Origin: Pseudanabaena sp.
GTDB lineage: Bacteria; Cyanobacteriota; Cyanobacteriia; Pseudanabaenales; Pseudanabaenaceae
NCBI GenBank assembly: GCA_003249035.1
Contig: QBMK01000002.1
Coordinates: forward strand, 20,495-84,494
DNA: 64,000 nt
Direction of reading: 5' to 3'
Below, one piece after another: positions 43,767-51,380 of the stretch. Position numbers and translations under genes: made by a program. Under the pieces are notes generated by a model. That model was not told the origin of the DNA and searched no databases. It saw nothing but the letters and a program-made list of their open reading frames with translations. Positions within the stretch are counted from its first letter, which is position 1. Every line of letters begins with the position of its first letter.

Positions 43767-44441
43767 ATGGAAATATCAATGTCCAAGGTTCATCAAACCA
43801 CTTACAAAGGGATCTTTCAGCATCCGATCGCCCATAATTTGCAATGGCATGACGTGCGGTCAATGCTAGAGGCAATTGCTGAAGTAACTGAAGAGCATAA
43901 CGGCAATCTCAAATATACTAGGCATGGCGAGGTGCTAGTCCTCCATCCTCCTAAGCATAAAGATCTATCCGATACTAAAGAATTGATGCAGATTCGGCAT
44001 TTTCTAGAACGTTCCAGTGTGCCTGAATTGGCAGATCCAAATGAGGATGGAACCCATTTGCTAGTTGTAATTAATCACCATGAGGCTCGGATCTATAAAA
44101 CAGAAGTGCGGGATTCAGTGCCAGTGGATATAATCCCTTACGACTCAGATGGTTCGCGCCGTCATCTCCACAATCTGCATGATAATGCTAAGGGGCAACC
44201 TGAACTTAAGTCTTTCTATGAAGCGATCGCTGCAAACTTAAAAGGTGCGGAACAGATTTTGATCTTTGGTAGCTCAACTGGAGCTAGTAGTGCTATGGAT
44301 TATTTAGTAGATGAACTCCATCAAAATCACCCAGATATTGCTCAAAAAGTTGTGGGTGCGATCGTGGTGAATGAACAACACCTGACCGAAGACCAGCTTC
44401 TGGCTCAGGCACGAGCATTTTATGAAGCAAATAATAAATAA
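43767..44441 (+). CDS. conserved protein of unknown function in the stress island
   Basis: 224 residues, soluble, no signal peptide. The N-terminal part (WHDVRSMLEAIAEVTEEHNG, HGEVLVLHPPKHKDL) looks like a small alpha/beta module. The central LLVVINHHEARIYKTEVRDS and the C-terminal GAEQILIFGSSTGASSAMDY with LTEDQLLAQARAFYEA recall the three-part layout of bacterial release-factor-like (baeRF/eRF1-like) proteins; this resemblance is weak. Downstream lies a truncated azoreductase start 15 bp after the stop. Confidence 0.65.
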   Translation: MEISMSKVHQTTYKGIFQHPIAHNLQWHDVRSMLEAIAEVTEEHNGNLKYTRHGEVLVLHPPKHKDLSDTKELMQIRHFLERSSVPELADPNEDGTHLLVVINHHEARIYKTEVRDSVPVDIIPYDSDGSRRHLHNLHDNAKGQPELKSFYEAIAANLKGAEQILIFGSSTGASSAMDYLVDELHQNHPDIAQKVVGAIVVNEQHLTEDQLLAQARAFYEANNK

Positions 44442-44456
44442 CTTGAGGTTAAACCC

Positions 44457-44504
44457 ATGTCACATATTCTTCATGTCGATTCTAGTCCACGGGGCGATCG
44501 CTAA
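44457..44504 (+). pseudogene. azoreductase (AzoR) 5' stub
   Basis: Sixteen codons reading MSHILHVDSSPRGDR then TAA, behind a ribosome site (TTGAGGTT). This is the N-terminus of FMN-dependent NADH-azoreductases (MSxILHIDSSPRGxxS). The remainder is gone, replaced by an oleate hydratase 3' tail relic at 44536. It marks a deletion junction. Confidence 0.65.
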
Positions 44505-44535
44505 TGCTCAAGCTGCCATAAAAACAGCGATCGCC

Positions 44536-44573
44536 AGTTCAGTTTGAAGCTTTAGTCAAGGCATTTAAATAGC
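44536..44573 (+). pseudogene. oleate hydratase 3'-tail relic, first
   Basis: CAGTTTGAAGCTTTAGTCAA followed by GGCATTTAAATAG matches the last codons of the intact oleate hydratase (QFEALIKAFK stop, 30703-30735). No other part of the gene remains. It precedes the PfpI-like gene. Confidence 0.7.
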
Positions 44574-44637
44574 GCTATTCCAAGCGATCGTCAAATTCAT
44601 GTTAGTTGAAAAAATCAAAGTAATTAAAGGAGTCAAG

Positions 44638-45330
44638 ATGAAAATATTAATGGTGCTAACCTCCCACGACAAGCTTGGTAATACAGGTAAAAAAACTGGT
44701 TTCTGGCTTGAAGAATTCGCCGCTCCCTACTATACGTTTAAAGATGCAGGTGCGATCGTTACCCTCGTATCGCCGCTGGGTGGACAGCCGCCACTCGATC
44801 CTAAGAGCGATACCCCAGATTCCCAGACTAAAGACACGCAACGCTTCAAGGCAGATCCCGCAAGCCAATCTGCGATCGCACGCACACTTAAATTAAGCGA
44901 AGTTGCTGCTGGCGATTTCGATGCGGTATTTTACCCTGGCGGTCATGGACCCCTGTGGGACTTGGCTGAAGATGCATCTTCGATCGCTCTTATCGAAGCC
45001 ACACTAGCAGCGGGGAAACCAATCGCCTTAGTTTGCCATGCACCTGCAGTGCTGCGCCACGTCAAGTCAGCCAACGGCGATCCTGTGGTGCAAGGTAAGG
45101 CAGTCACTGGCTTTACCAATACCGAGGAGCAGGCAGCCGGATTAACTGAAATTGTTCCGTTTCTAGTCGAAGACATGCTCCGAAAGAATGGTGGGAATTA
45201 TTCAAAAGTAGCTGACTGGCAGCCCCATGTTGTTAAAGATGGACTACTAATTACTGGGCAAAACCCCGCATCTTCTGCGCCAGCCGCAAAGGATTTGCTG
45301 GAACAGCTCAGCCTGCTTGCTAGTGCCTAG
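44638..45330 (+). CDS. DJ-1/PfpI-family (type 1 glutamine amidotransferase-like) protein
   Basis: 230 residues from ATG 44638 behind AAAGGAG. The class includes Hsp31-like glyoxalases/deglycases. The nucleophile elbow ALVCHAPAVLRHV carries the Cys, the catalytic Glu is probably in GFWLEEFAAPYYTF, and VFYPGGHGPLWDLAED is the family GGHG motif. It probably detoxifies methylglyoxal or protects proteins. First of a run of oxidoreductase genes (45446, 46824, 47528). Confidence 0.88.
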   Translation: MKILMVLTSHDKLGNTGKKTGFWLEEFAAPYYTFKDAGAIVTLVSPLGGQPPLDPKSDTPDSQTKDTQRFKADPASQSAIARTLKLSEVAAGDFDAVFYPGGHGPLWDLAEDASSIALIEATLAAGKPIALVCHAPAVLRHVKSANGDPVVQGKAVTGFTNTEEQAAGLTEIVPFLVEDMLRKNGGNYSKVADWQPHVVKDGLLITGQNPASSAPAAKDLLEQLSLLASA

Positions 45331-45367
45331 AATTAGCTTTTTTAGTGTCCAGTAGCGGAAACCGTGA

Positions 45368-45420
45368 GTTCAGTTTGCAGCTTTAGTCAAAGTATTTAAG
45401 TAAGTTTATCCAAACAAATA
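45368..45420 (+). pseudogene. oleate hydratase 3'-tail relic, second, plus linked spacer
   Basis: TTCAGTTTGCAGCTTTAGTC followed by AAAGTATTTAAGTAAG matches the end of oleate hydratase, and the spacer that follows (TTTATCC, AAACAAATAATCA) also matches 30736-30755. Here it leads into the intact adh. It is the reciprocal of the adh stump behind oleate hydratase at 30736. Confidence 0.75.
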
Positions 45421-45445
45421 ATCAAAATAATCAGGAGAAAAACCA

Positions 45446-46498
45446 ATGAAAACCAATGCTTACGCAGCCCACAACGCCACGACTCCCCTTGCCCCCTTTA
45501 GCTTTGAACGCCGCGATCTTGGCAAGCATGATGTGCAGATCGAAATTTTATATTGCGGGGTGTGTCACTCCGATTTGCACACCGTCCGCAGCGAATGGAG
45601 CAGTACCTCCTACCCTTGCGTTCCAGGTCACGAAATCGTCGGTCGAGTCGTAAAAGTTGGCAAAGATGTCAACAAATTTAGGGAAGGCGATACAGTTGGG
45701 GTGGGTTGCATGGTTGATTCCTGTCTTAAGTGTGCTAACTGTAAGGATAACCTAGAGCAGTTCTGCGAGAAAGGGACGATTTGGACTTACAACTCCCCCG
45801 ACAAACACACTGGTGGCATAACCTACGGTGGATACTCAGAGAGCATTGTGGTGGACAAGGAATTTGTCCTGAAAATCCCCAAGAATTTGGATCTCGCGGC
45901 AACTGCTCCATTGCTGTGCGCTGGGATTACGACTTATTCGCCCTTACGCTATCACAACGTAAGCAAGGGTCAGAAAGTAGGTGTTGTGGGACTCGGTGGG
46001 TTAGGACATATCGGGGTGAAATTGGCGAAAGCCCTCGGTGCGCATGTCGTGGTCTTCACTACCTCAGCGAATAAAGTTGAAGATGCGCTGCGGCTCGGAG
46101 CAGATGAGGTCGTCAATTCTAAAAATGCAGACGAGATGCAGAAACACCTAAATAGTTTCCACTTCATTCTCGATACCGTATCTGCAAAGCATGATATCAA
46201 CGCTTACCTCCTCCTGTTGAGACGAGACGGCAACCTCACTCAAGTCGGAGTTCCACCCGAGCCGCTTTTGCTTTCGGTGGGTAGCCTAATTTTCGGTCGG
46301 CGCAGTTTGAGCGGCTCTCTGATTGGCGGCATTAAAGAAACCCAAGAGATGCTGGATTTCTGCGGTAAGCACAAGGTTACTGCCGACATAGAACTTATCC
46401 CCATCCAAAACATCAATGAAGCCTACGATCGCCTTGTGAAAAGCGACGTAAAATATCGCTTTGTCATTGACATGGCTTCATTAAAACAGGCTGCATAA
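45446..46498 (+). CDS. zinc-dependent NAD(P) alcohol dehydrogenase
   Basis: 350 residues, cinnamyl-alcohol-dehydrogenase/YahK-like MDR family. Catalytic zinc ligands in CGVCHSDLH and GHEIVG; structural zinc cysteines in CLKCANCKDNLEQFC; Rossmann motif GVVGLGGLGHIGVKLAKALG. It reduces a range of aldehydes with NADPH. The 5' end and leader are partly duplicated as a relic behind oleate hydratase (30736). Start ATG 45446 behind CAGGAGAAA. Confidence 0.92.
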   Translation: MKTNAYAAHNATTPLAPFSFERRDLGKHDVQIEILYCGVCHSDLHTVRSEWSSTSYPCVPGHEIVGRVVKVGKDVNKFREGDTVGVGCMVDSCLKCANCKDNLEQFCEKGTIWTYNSPDKHTGGITYGGYSESIVVDKEFVLKIPKNLDLAATAPLLCAGITTYSPLRYHNVSKGQKVGVVGLGGLGHIGVKLAKALGAHVVVFTTSANKVEDALRLGADEVVNSKNADEMQKHLNSFHFILDTVSAKHDINAYLLLLRRDGNLTQVGVPPEPLLLSVGSLIFGRRSLSGSLIGGIKETQEMLDFCGKHKVTADIELIPIQNINEAYDRLVKSDVKYRFVIDMASLKQAA

Positions 46499-46526
46499 AC
46501 GATCGTTAGTTCAGTTGAGAAAATGT

Positions 46527-46787
46527 ATGACAAACCCACAAGCGCATCCATTAAAAGGTGCAGATTCAACCGACGACGCTGAGAATGATTCCTATCGGGC
46601 AGAAGTGAATGGCGATGAAGCCGTTGGTGGTAGCACCGCAGTTCCCGATCGCAATGACATGGAAGAAATGGCAAAAGCAGTAGGGATTGAAGTAGATGAT
46701 CGTACCCCCCTTGCTACTGAAGAAATGCTCCTGAGTCGCGATCGCGATCGTTGGGAACTAGATCCCGCATCGGCTGATGAACATTAA
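46527..46787 (+). CDS. DUF6335 family protein
   Basis: 86 residues, strongly acidic and hydrophilic. Family-typical GDEAVGGSTAVPDRNDMEEM and IEVDDRTPLATEEMLLSRDR, ending RWELDPASADEH. Function unknown; common beside stress genes in cyanobacteria. Start ATG 46527; an ATG at 46523 is out of frame. Confidence 0.75.
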   Translation: MTNPQAHPLKGADSTDDAENDSYRAEVNGDEAVGGSTAVPDRNDMEEMAKAVGIEVDDRTPLATEEMLLSRDRDRWELDPASADEH

Positions 46788-46823
46788 TTAAACATAACGA
46801 GTAAATAGTTACAGGAGAAATTT

Positions 46824-47399
46824 ATGCCTACTAAAATCCTTGCCTTTGCTGGAAGTGCCCGCAAAGATTCTTTTAACAAAAAGCTGGTAAAAATCGCCAT
46901 TACTGGAGCCAAAACTGCTGGTGCGGAAGTTACCTATTTAGATTTTCGCGACTTGCCTTTGCCCCTCTTTGATGAAGATCTCGAGACATCTGAGGGATTA
47001 CCAGATAATGTTCTCAAACTCAAGGCGATGATGAAAGCACATCAGGGTTTTTTGATTGCTTGTCCAGAATATAACAGTTCGATTACACCATTGCTAAAAA
47101 ATGCGCTCGATTGGGCATCGCGCCCAGTACAGGACGAACCACCTTTAGCCTGTTTTACAGGGAAAGTTGCCATACTGATGAGCGCTTCACCCGGAGTATT
47201 AGGAGGCTTACGGGGACTGGTTCACGTTCGCTCCATTCTGGGCAACATTGGTGTTCTAGTGTTGCCAGAGCAGAAGGCAATTCGGAATGCGTATCAAGCG
47301 TTTGATGAAAACGGCAATTTGACAGATCGATCGCAACAAGAAGAGATTGAGCAGTTGGGTCATAAACTGGCAACCATCACGGCTAAATTGACTGGCTAA
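46824..47399 (+). CDS. NADPH-dependent FMN reductase
   Basis: 191 residues, flavodoxin-like fold. GSARKDSFNKKLVKIA binds the FMN phosphate, CPEYNSSITPLLKNALDWAS is the classic family motif (PEYN), and SASPGVLGGLRGLVHVRSIL follows. It reduces FMN or quinones with NAD(P)H. Start ATG 46824 behind ACAGGAG. Probably in one unit with the upstream DUF6335 gene. Confidence 0.9.
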   Translation: MPTKILAFAGSARKDSFNKKLVKIAITGAKTAGAEVTYLDFRDLPLPLFDEDLETSEGLPDNVLKLKAMMKAHQGFLIACPEYNSSITPLLKNALDWASRPVQDEPPLACFTGKVAILMSASPGVLGGLRGLVHVRSILGNIGVLVLPEQKAIRNAYQAFDENGNLTDRSQQEEIEQLGHKLATITAKLTG

Positions 47400-47402
47400 A
47401 TC

Positions 47403-47482
47403 ATCTACAGCAATTACCGATCAAACGAACCAAGAATAAATTTGAAACTTTCAAATTTATTCTTGGTTCGGGTTTGAGCGCA
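47403..47482 (+). repeat. second repeat family (TIR GCAAYTWCCRATCAAACGAA), decayed copy
   Basis: The left arm CAGCAATTACCGATCAAACG continuing AACC matches the element at 49243. The inner perfect 21-bp stem (47427-47447 with 47449-47469, GAACCAAGAATAAATTTGAA continuing A) can serve as a terminator for the FMN reductase gene. The right arm is degraded after GGTTTGA. Confidence 0.6.
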
Positions 47483-47527
47483 AAGCGCAAATAAATCTTG
47501 CTTAAACGAATCATTAGGAAAAAAATT

Positions 47528-48532
47528 ATGACAGATATCATGAGCCGCGAAATTCAACTAGTTTCTCGTCCCAACGGGATGCCAAACGCAGCTAACTTTG
47601 CGATCGCTACAACCAAATTAGAACCACTTCAAGATCAACAAGTATTGGTTCGCAATCTCTACATGTCAGTCGATCCCTATATGCGCGGTCGCATGAGCGA
47701 TAGGAAATCCTATGTTCCTCCCTTTGTGCTAGGCAAAGCCCTCGATGGCGGCGCAGTCGGAGAAGTGATCGAGTCCCGCGCTAAGGAATTTAAGCGAGGA
47801 GATATCGTCACTTCCAGCTTTGGCTGGCGAGAATACTTTATCGCTGCACCGAAAGCTTTGCATCTGGTCAGTCCAGACATCAAACCACTTTCAGCTTATC
47901 TCGGGGCATTGGGTATGACGGGTATGACCGCTTGGGCTGGATTGAATTTAGTAGATGTCAAAGCTGGCGACGCGATTTTTATTTCTGGAGCGGCTGGAGC
48001 CGTAGGTAGCGTTGCTGGACAACTAGCGAAATTGCGAGGATGTTATGTGATTGGGTCGGCAGGTTCTGCGGAAAAGGTCAAGTTTCTTCAAGAAGAATGT
48101 GGATTTGATGTCGCCTTCAACTACAAAACTGCTCCTATCCTCGACCAATTAGATCGAGCCGTCCCCGATGGGATTGATGTCTATTTCGATAATGTTGGTG
48201 GTGAAACTCTTGAAGCTGCACTCTCATCATTACGCATTCACGGACGGATCATTTCCTGTGGAGGCATTTCTGGTTACAACGAAGAAAGTCCTCAGGCTGG
48301 GCCATCTAATCTATTTAACATGACTATTAAGCGCTTGACGATGAAAGGGCTAATTGTCAGCGATTCTCTCGCTCTTCAGGACAAATTTGAGCAGGAAGTG
48401 GGCGGCTATTTCCGAAATGGCAAACTGAAGAATAAAGAAACAGTAGTGGTAGGTCTCGAACAATCCGTGAACGCATTTATCGGACTCTTTGCTGGCAAAA
48501 ATATTGGCAAGATGGTCGTGAAGTTGGATTAA
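47528..48532 (+). CDS. NADP-dependent MDR oxidoreductase (CurA/prostaglandin-reductase-like)
   Basis: 334 residues from ATG 47528. Non-zinc medium-chain reductase: YMSVDPYMRGRMSD near the start, LGMTGMTAWAGLNLVDVKAG, nucleotide loop SGAAGAVGSVAGQLAKLRG, and VDVYFDNVGGETLEAAL-type signature. Members reduce alkenals and other activated double bonds with NADPH, removing reactive electrophiles. It fits with the PfpI, ADH and FMN reductase genes as an aldehyde/electrophile detoxification group. Confidence 0.9.
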   Translation: MTDIMSREIQLVSRPNGMPNAANFAIATTKLEPLQDQQVLVRNLYMSVDPYMRGRMSDRKSYVPPFVLGKALDGGAVGEVIESRAKEFKRGDIVTSSFGWREYFIAAPKALHLVSPDIKPLSAYLGALGMTGMTAWAGLNLVDVKAGDAIFISGAAGAVGSVAGQLAKLRGCYVIGSAGSAEKVKFLQEECGFDVAFNYKTAPILDQLDRAVPDGIDVYFDNVGGETLEAALSSLRIHGRIISCGGISGYNEESPQAGPSNLFNMTIKRLTMKGLIVSDSLALQDKFEQEVGGYFRNGKLKNKETVVVGLEQSVNAFIGLFAGKNIGKMVVKLD

Positions 48533-48599
48533 GAGTCAAGCTTGGCGACGCTTCGCGCCGCTAATCCTAATATCTTTAGGTGAAGGTTTGTATCTTATT

Positions 48600-48652
48600 C
48601 AGTCAATTCAATCAATTCAATCAGGAAATCAAGCGATCGCCTGTCACAGTAG
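48600..48652 (+). promoter_or_regulatory. shared upstream element B, copy 3 (before CsbD gene)
   Basis: Repeated CAATTCAATCAATTCAATCA leads into CAGGAAAT (48622-48629), and GTCACAGT starts at 48643, 21 nt after the start of that box as at 28429/28450. 92 bp upstream of the CsbD start. Confidence 0.45.
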
Positions 48653-48713
48653 ATCCATAAGCCAGAGTTGTTAATTCATCTCTAGTTAATATTCTCAAAT
48701 TAAGGAGTACATC

Positions 48714-48896
48714 ATGAGTTTAGAAAATAGAGCTAAAGCTGCTGCTAAAAATGTTGAAGGCAAATTGCAAGAAACAGTCGGCGATCTGACTGGGAATACC
48801 AAAGATCAGTTGCAGGGCAATGCAAAACAAGCTGAGGCAAAAGTGCGTAATGCTGCTGAAGACGTTAAAGATGAAGTCAAAAAAGCTATTGATTAA
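48714..48896 (+). CDS. CsbD family stress protein
   Basis: 60 residues, hydrophilic, helical. MSLENRAKAAAKNVEGKLQE continuing TVGDLTGN is the CsbD signature. CsbD-like proteins are induced by general stress in many bacteria, with unknown biochemical activity. Start ATG 48714 behind TTAAGGAG. Monocistronic; element B lies upstream. Confidence 0.88.
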   Translation: MSLENRAKAAAKNVEGKLQETVGDLTGNTKDQLQGNAKQAEAKVRNAAEDVKDEVKKAID

Positions 48897-49033
48897 TCTG
48901 TTGGATCCAAATTGCCTCAAGGCGATCGCTATATAGGCATGAACATTCTAGCTTCTTTAAGAAGCTAGAATTCTATCTTTTGCATAAGTTTAAAACCATT
49001 CCACTCTAATTATTATAGCTTAAGAGCTATCTT

Positions 49034-49049
49034 TGTCCATTTGAAAATT
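49034..49049 (+). promoter_or_regulatory. 16-bp element shared with 53609-53624
   Basis: TGTCCATTTGAAAATT occurs here, 31 bp upstream of the lmo0937-type gene, and identically at 53609, 71 bp upstream of the glycine-rich protein at 53695. Possibly a shared promoter segment. Confidence 0.35.
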
Positions 49050-49079
49050 ACTTAATTTTAAATATTAAAGGAGATCGTT

Positions 49080-49235
49080 ATGAATCTAATCTGGACTGGT
49101 ATTGGGGTTCTTATTATCCTCTGGGTATTAGGATTCTCTATCAACATTGGTGGTGGTTTAATCCATATCCTCTTGGTTTTAGCCGTGATTGGGATTGTCT
49201 ACAACCTATTTATAGGCGGAGGACGAAGTATATAA
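49080..49235 (+). CDS. lmo0937-family small membrane protein
   Basis: 51 residues, too short for most ORF cutoffs: MNLIWTGIGVLIILWVLGFS, then INIGGGLIHILLVLAVIGIV and YNLFIGGGRSI. Two hydrophobic segments with GGxxHxLL between them define this family (also DUF5670), widespread near CsbD and other stress genes. Start ATG 49080 behind AAAGGAG. Function unknown. Confidence 0.85.
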   Translation: MNLIWTGIGVLIILWVLGFSINIGGGLIHILLVLAVIGIVYNLFIGGGRSI

Positions 49236-49242
49236 ATTTCCA

Positions 49243-49353
49243 TATGTACAGCAACTTCCAATCAAACGAACCACAAGAGATTTTGTAAAAGTGATGCAAA
49301 GCAGTATCTTCACAAGATTTCTTGGTTCTGGTTTGATCGGAAATTGCTACATA
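49243..49353. repeat. second repeat family, 111-bp complete copy
   Basis: TATGTACAGCAACTTCCAAT (continuing CAAACGAACC) at the left end and, inverted, TATGTAGCAATTTCCGATCA (continuing AACCAGAACC) at the right form roughly 30-bp terminal inverted repeats. A further inner stem (CACAAGAGATTTTG region) is imperfect. No ORF. A partial copy is at 47403. Probably a non-autonomous transposable element. Confidence 0.7.
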
Positions 49354-49369
49354 TAAACCCCAGAACAAT

Positions 49370-49672
49370 ATGAAAAACAATACCCAAGACAAATTTGAGT
49401 TAGACGGGAAAATTATTGGCAAGATCCATAAAGGATCTGAATTTCCTCAGTCTCCCGATCGTCCCGATTCCATTGGGAAATTAACTACCAACATCTCTTT
49501 TGAAGGAGTAGTAATCGAAAATGCCGATAAAGTAGTTTTTAGAATTACGGAGGTAAACGATCACGGAAATAAGCAGATTGAGCAGATGAGAGAGAGAGGA
49601 ACGCAAGCAATTACCGTAGGTCAAATTTTTTCGGTTGATGAATTAACTGGATGGGACATTAAACCTATTTAA
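49370..49672 (+). CDS. hypothetical protein, stress island
   Basis: 100 residues, hydrophilic, no signal peptide. Contains FVVFRITEVNDH-like beta-rich central region (VVIENADKVVFRITEVNDHG) and ends VDELTGWDIKPI. No family recognised. Lies 17 bp before the next gene on the same strand, so they probably form a unit. No strong ribosome site is evident. Confidence 0.6.
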   Translation: MKNNTQDKFELDGKIIGKIHKGSEFPQSPDRPDSIGKLTTNISFEGVVIENADKVVFRITEVNDHGNKQIEQMRERGTQAITVGQIFSVDELTGWDIKPI

Positions 49673-49688
49673 TTTAAGGGAATTTAGG

Positions 49689-50234
49689 ATGGCGTTAAAA
49701 CATAAAAATGCGATCGGTATATTTTCCGATCGCCAAAGTGTTGAGTCAGCGATCGCGCAGCTCAGAGAGACTGAATTCCCAATGAATAAAGTTTCAGTAG
49801 TTGTCGAGCATCTTAACTCAACAGACCCAACCATCGGAGGCTTAATAGATCCGGTCGTGGAATCTGAGAGACAGTTCGCCCGCGATCGCACGAGTACTCA
49901 AATCGAGCATGGTGCTTTAGAAGCTGGCGCTTTGGGAGGTGTTGTCGGTGGTGTAATCGCTGGACTCTCGACTCTAGCATTTCCCGCAGGCGGAGGTGCA
50001 GTCTTATTAGTTGGTATGGCAACGGGTGCTTTTTATGGAGCTTTATCAGGTGGATTGCTAGGAGGTGCGATCGGTGCTGGCATTTCAGAAGAACAGTCTA
50101 AACATTACAGCGATCTTTTGGTACAAGGGAATTATTTGGTAGCGATCGAGGGAACTGATACTGAAATCGTTCGCGCTGAGTCGGTTTTGAAAACTAAAAA
50201 TATTCAAGATTGGATAACTTTTGACAAGTTCTAG
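49689..50234 (+). CDS. general-stress (YflT-like) glycine-rich membrane protein
   Basis: 181 residues. The N-terminal 50 residues (AIGIFSDRQSVESAIAQLRE, PMNKVSVVVEH) match the YflT/general-stress-protein-17M type domain. A long Gly/Ala-rich hydrophobic hairpin follows (ALGGVVGGVIAGLSTLAFPA, GALSGGLLGGAIGAGI), then EEQSKHYSDLLVQGNYLVAI. A similar layout occurs at 53695. Probably membrane-associated, stress-induced, function unknown. Start ATG 49689 behind TTTAGG. Confidence 0.75.
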   Translation: MALKHKNAIGIFSDRQSVESAIAQLRETEFPMNKVSVVVEHLNSTDPTIGGLIDPVVESERQFARDRTSTQIEHGALEAGALGGVVGGVIAGLSTLAFPAGGGAVLLVGMATGAFYGALSGGLLGGAIGAGISEEQSKHYSDLLVQGNYLVAIEGTDTEIVRAESVLKTKNIQDWITFDKF

Positions 50235-50244
50235 TTAGGACTTA

Positions 50245-50345
50245 TACCAATTGACAAAAGTGTCGTCACACTTTTGTCAATTGAAACCCAAACTCAGTAA
50301 GGGTTTTAAAAACACAAAATGGCAAAGCCATTTTGTGTTTTTGTA
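50245..50345 (+). repeat. 101-bp two-hairpin MITE-like element, copy 4
   Basis: Same family and orientation as 185-285, flanked by TTA at 50242-50244 and 50346-50348. Hairpin arms are TTGACAAAAGTGT/ACACTTTTGTCAA and AACACAAAATGGC/GCCATTTTGTGTT; bases that differ from copy 1 differ on both arms. It lies 11 bp after the upstream stop codon and could act as its terminator. Confidence 0.85.
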
Positions 50346-50361
50346 TTACGCAAAAGAACGA

Positions 50362-50389
50362 GTAGGGGCAGTTCATGAATTACCCCTAC
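50362..50389. repeat. 28-bp palindrome GTAGGGGCA(R)TTCATGAATT...
   Basis: GTAGGGGCAGTTCATGAATT continuing ACCCCTAC is a near-perfect palindrome. A perfect version is at 57334-57361, and the inner core also occurs at 4813-4850. A short interspersed palindrome of this genome. Confidence 0.6.
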
Positions 50390-50452
50390 GGTAAAATTAG
50401 TCTCGCAGGGGATTTTTGTGTAAATTCAATCTTGTGAAGATTCATTAGATCT

Positions 50453-50530
50453 TTATACAATCCATTCAAGTTATACGTTGAACGTACAGGATCTCAAACA
50501 GCACAATAGGATGCTAGTCAATGTAAACGG
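50453..50530 (+). promoter_or_regulatory. shared upstream element A, copy 2 (before BON protein)
   Basis: ATACAATCCATTCAAGTTAT then ACGTTGAACGTACAGGAT and TCAAACAGCACAAT. A 37-nt stretch here differs from the dps upstream region (60108-60144) at only two positions, then weaker similarity continues (AATGTAAACGG / ATATGAACGG). The BON gene starts 24 bp downstream. Confidence 0.55.
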
Positions 50531-50553
50531 ATTAAAACGTTACGAAAAACAAT

Positions 50554-51240
50554 ATGCCAACTCTTATCGCAGAAAAGACTGATACTGAAATCAAAACTGA
50601 TGTGCTTGCTGAACTCAAATATGAGCCAAGTGTAAAGGTTACTGATATCGGCGTCTTGGTGAAGAATGGAACCGTAACACTCAATGGCTATGCGACTAGC
50701 GCTGCTGAAAAGTGGGAGGCTGTTCGGGCAACTAAACGGGTTGTAGGTGTGAAAGCGATCGCCGATGACATTGAAGTAAAACTTCACGAAACCTTTGTCA
50801 ATACAGACTCAGACATTGCTGCTGCCGCGATCCATCACATTGACTGGTTCACGACAATTCCTAGAGGCTCTGTAAAAGTGACGGTTCGGAATGGTTGGAT
50901 TACTCTCGATGGTGAGGTGGATTGGCAATATCTCAAGGTTGCTGCTGGGCATTTTCTACATCACTTGTCAGGCGTGAAAGGCGTATCTAACGAGATATCG
51001 ATCAAACCTAGATTGTCGGTAACAGAAGTCGCTACGGACATTAAATCAGCATTCAAGCGCAGTGCTATGCTCGATGCCAATAAGATCCAAATCGATGTTG
51101 ATGGAAGCAAAGTGACACTAAAAGGTAAGGTTCGCAACTATGCCGAGCTAGAAGAGGCTGAACGAGCAGTTTGGGCTGCATCGGGTGTACTAACAGTAGA
51201 TAATCAGCTCTCTGTCCAGTGGTTTGGTTACGATGCCTAG
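50554..51240 (+). CDS. triple BON-domain protein, copy 1
   Basis: 228 residues, no signal peptide. Three BON domains at about 10-75, 85-150 and 158-225, each with VxVxNGxVTLxGxV-like signature (VLVKNGTVTLNGYATS, KVTVRNGWITLDGEVDWQYL, QIDVDGSKVTLKGKVRNYAE). BON domains bind phospholipid or act in envelope stress; cytoplasmic triple-BON proteins are stress-induced in several bacteria. A close paralogue is at 52074. The upstream region is shared with dps (element A). Confidence 0.88.
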   Translation: MPTLIAEKTDTEIKTDVLAELKYEPSVKVTDIGVLVKNGTVTLNGYATSAAEKWEAVRATKRVVGVKAIADDIEVKLHETFVNTDSDIAAAAIHHIDWFTTIPRGSVKVTVRNGWITLDGEVDWQYLKVAAGHFLHHLSGVKGVSNEISIKPRLSVTEVATDIKSAFKRSAMLDANKIQIDVDGSKVTLKGKVRNYAELEEAERAVWAASGVLTVDNQLSVQWFGYDA

Positions 51241-51380
51241 AAACAAAACAAGTTGATGGCGCTTTGCACTATTTATCTTGTTCAGTAATCTGCCAGAGAG
51301 ATGCTTTATCGATTTTGGTTAAGCATCTTTCCAATTTAGAAAAATTCAATCAATAATTAATAATCAATAAGGAATCGACC

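Noticed and set aside
49243..49353. The 111-bp element as a bidirectional terminator only
   Set aside because: The roughly 30-bp ends have a second partial copy at 47403 in another context, so a dispersed element fits better, though it may also end transcription.
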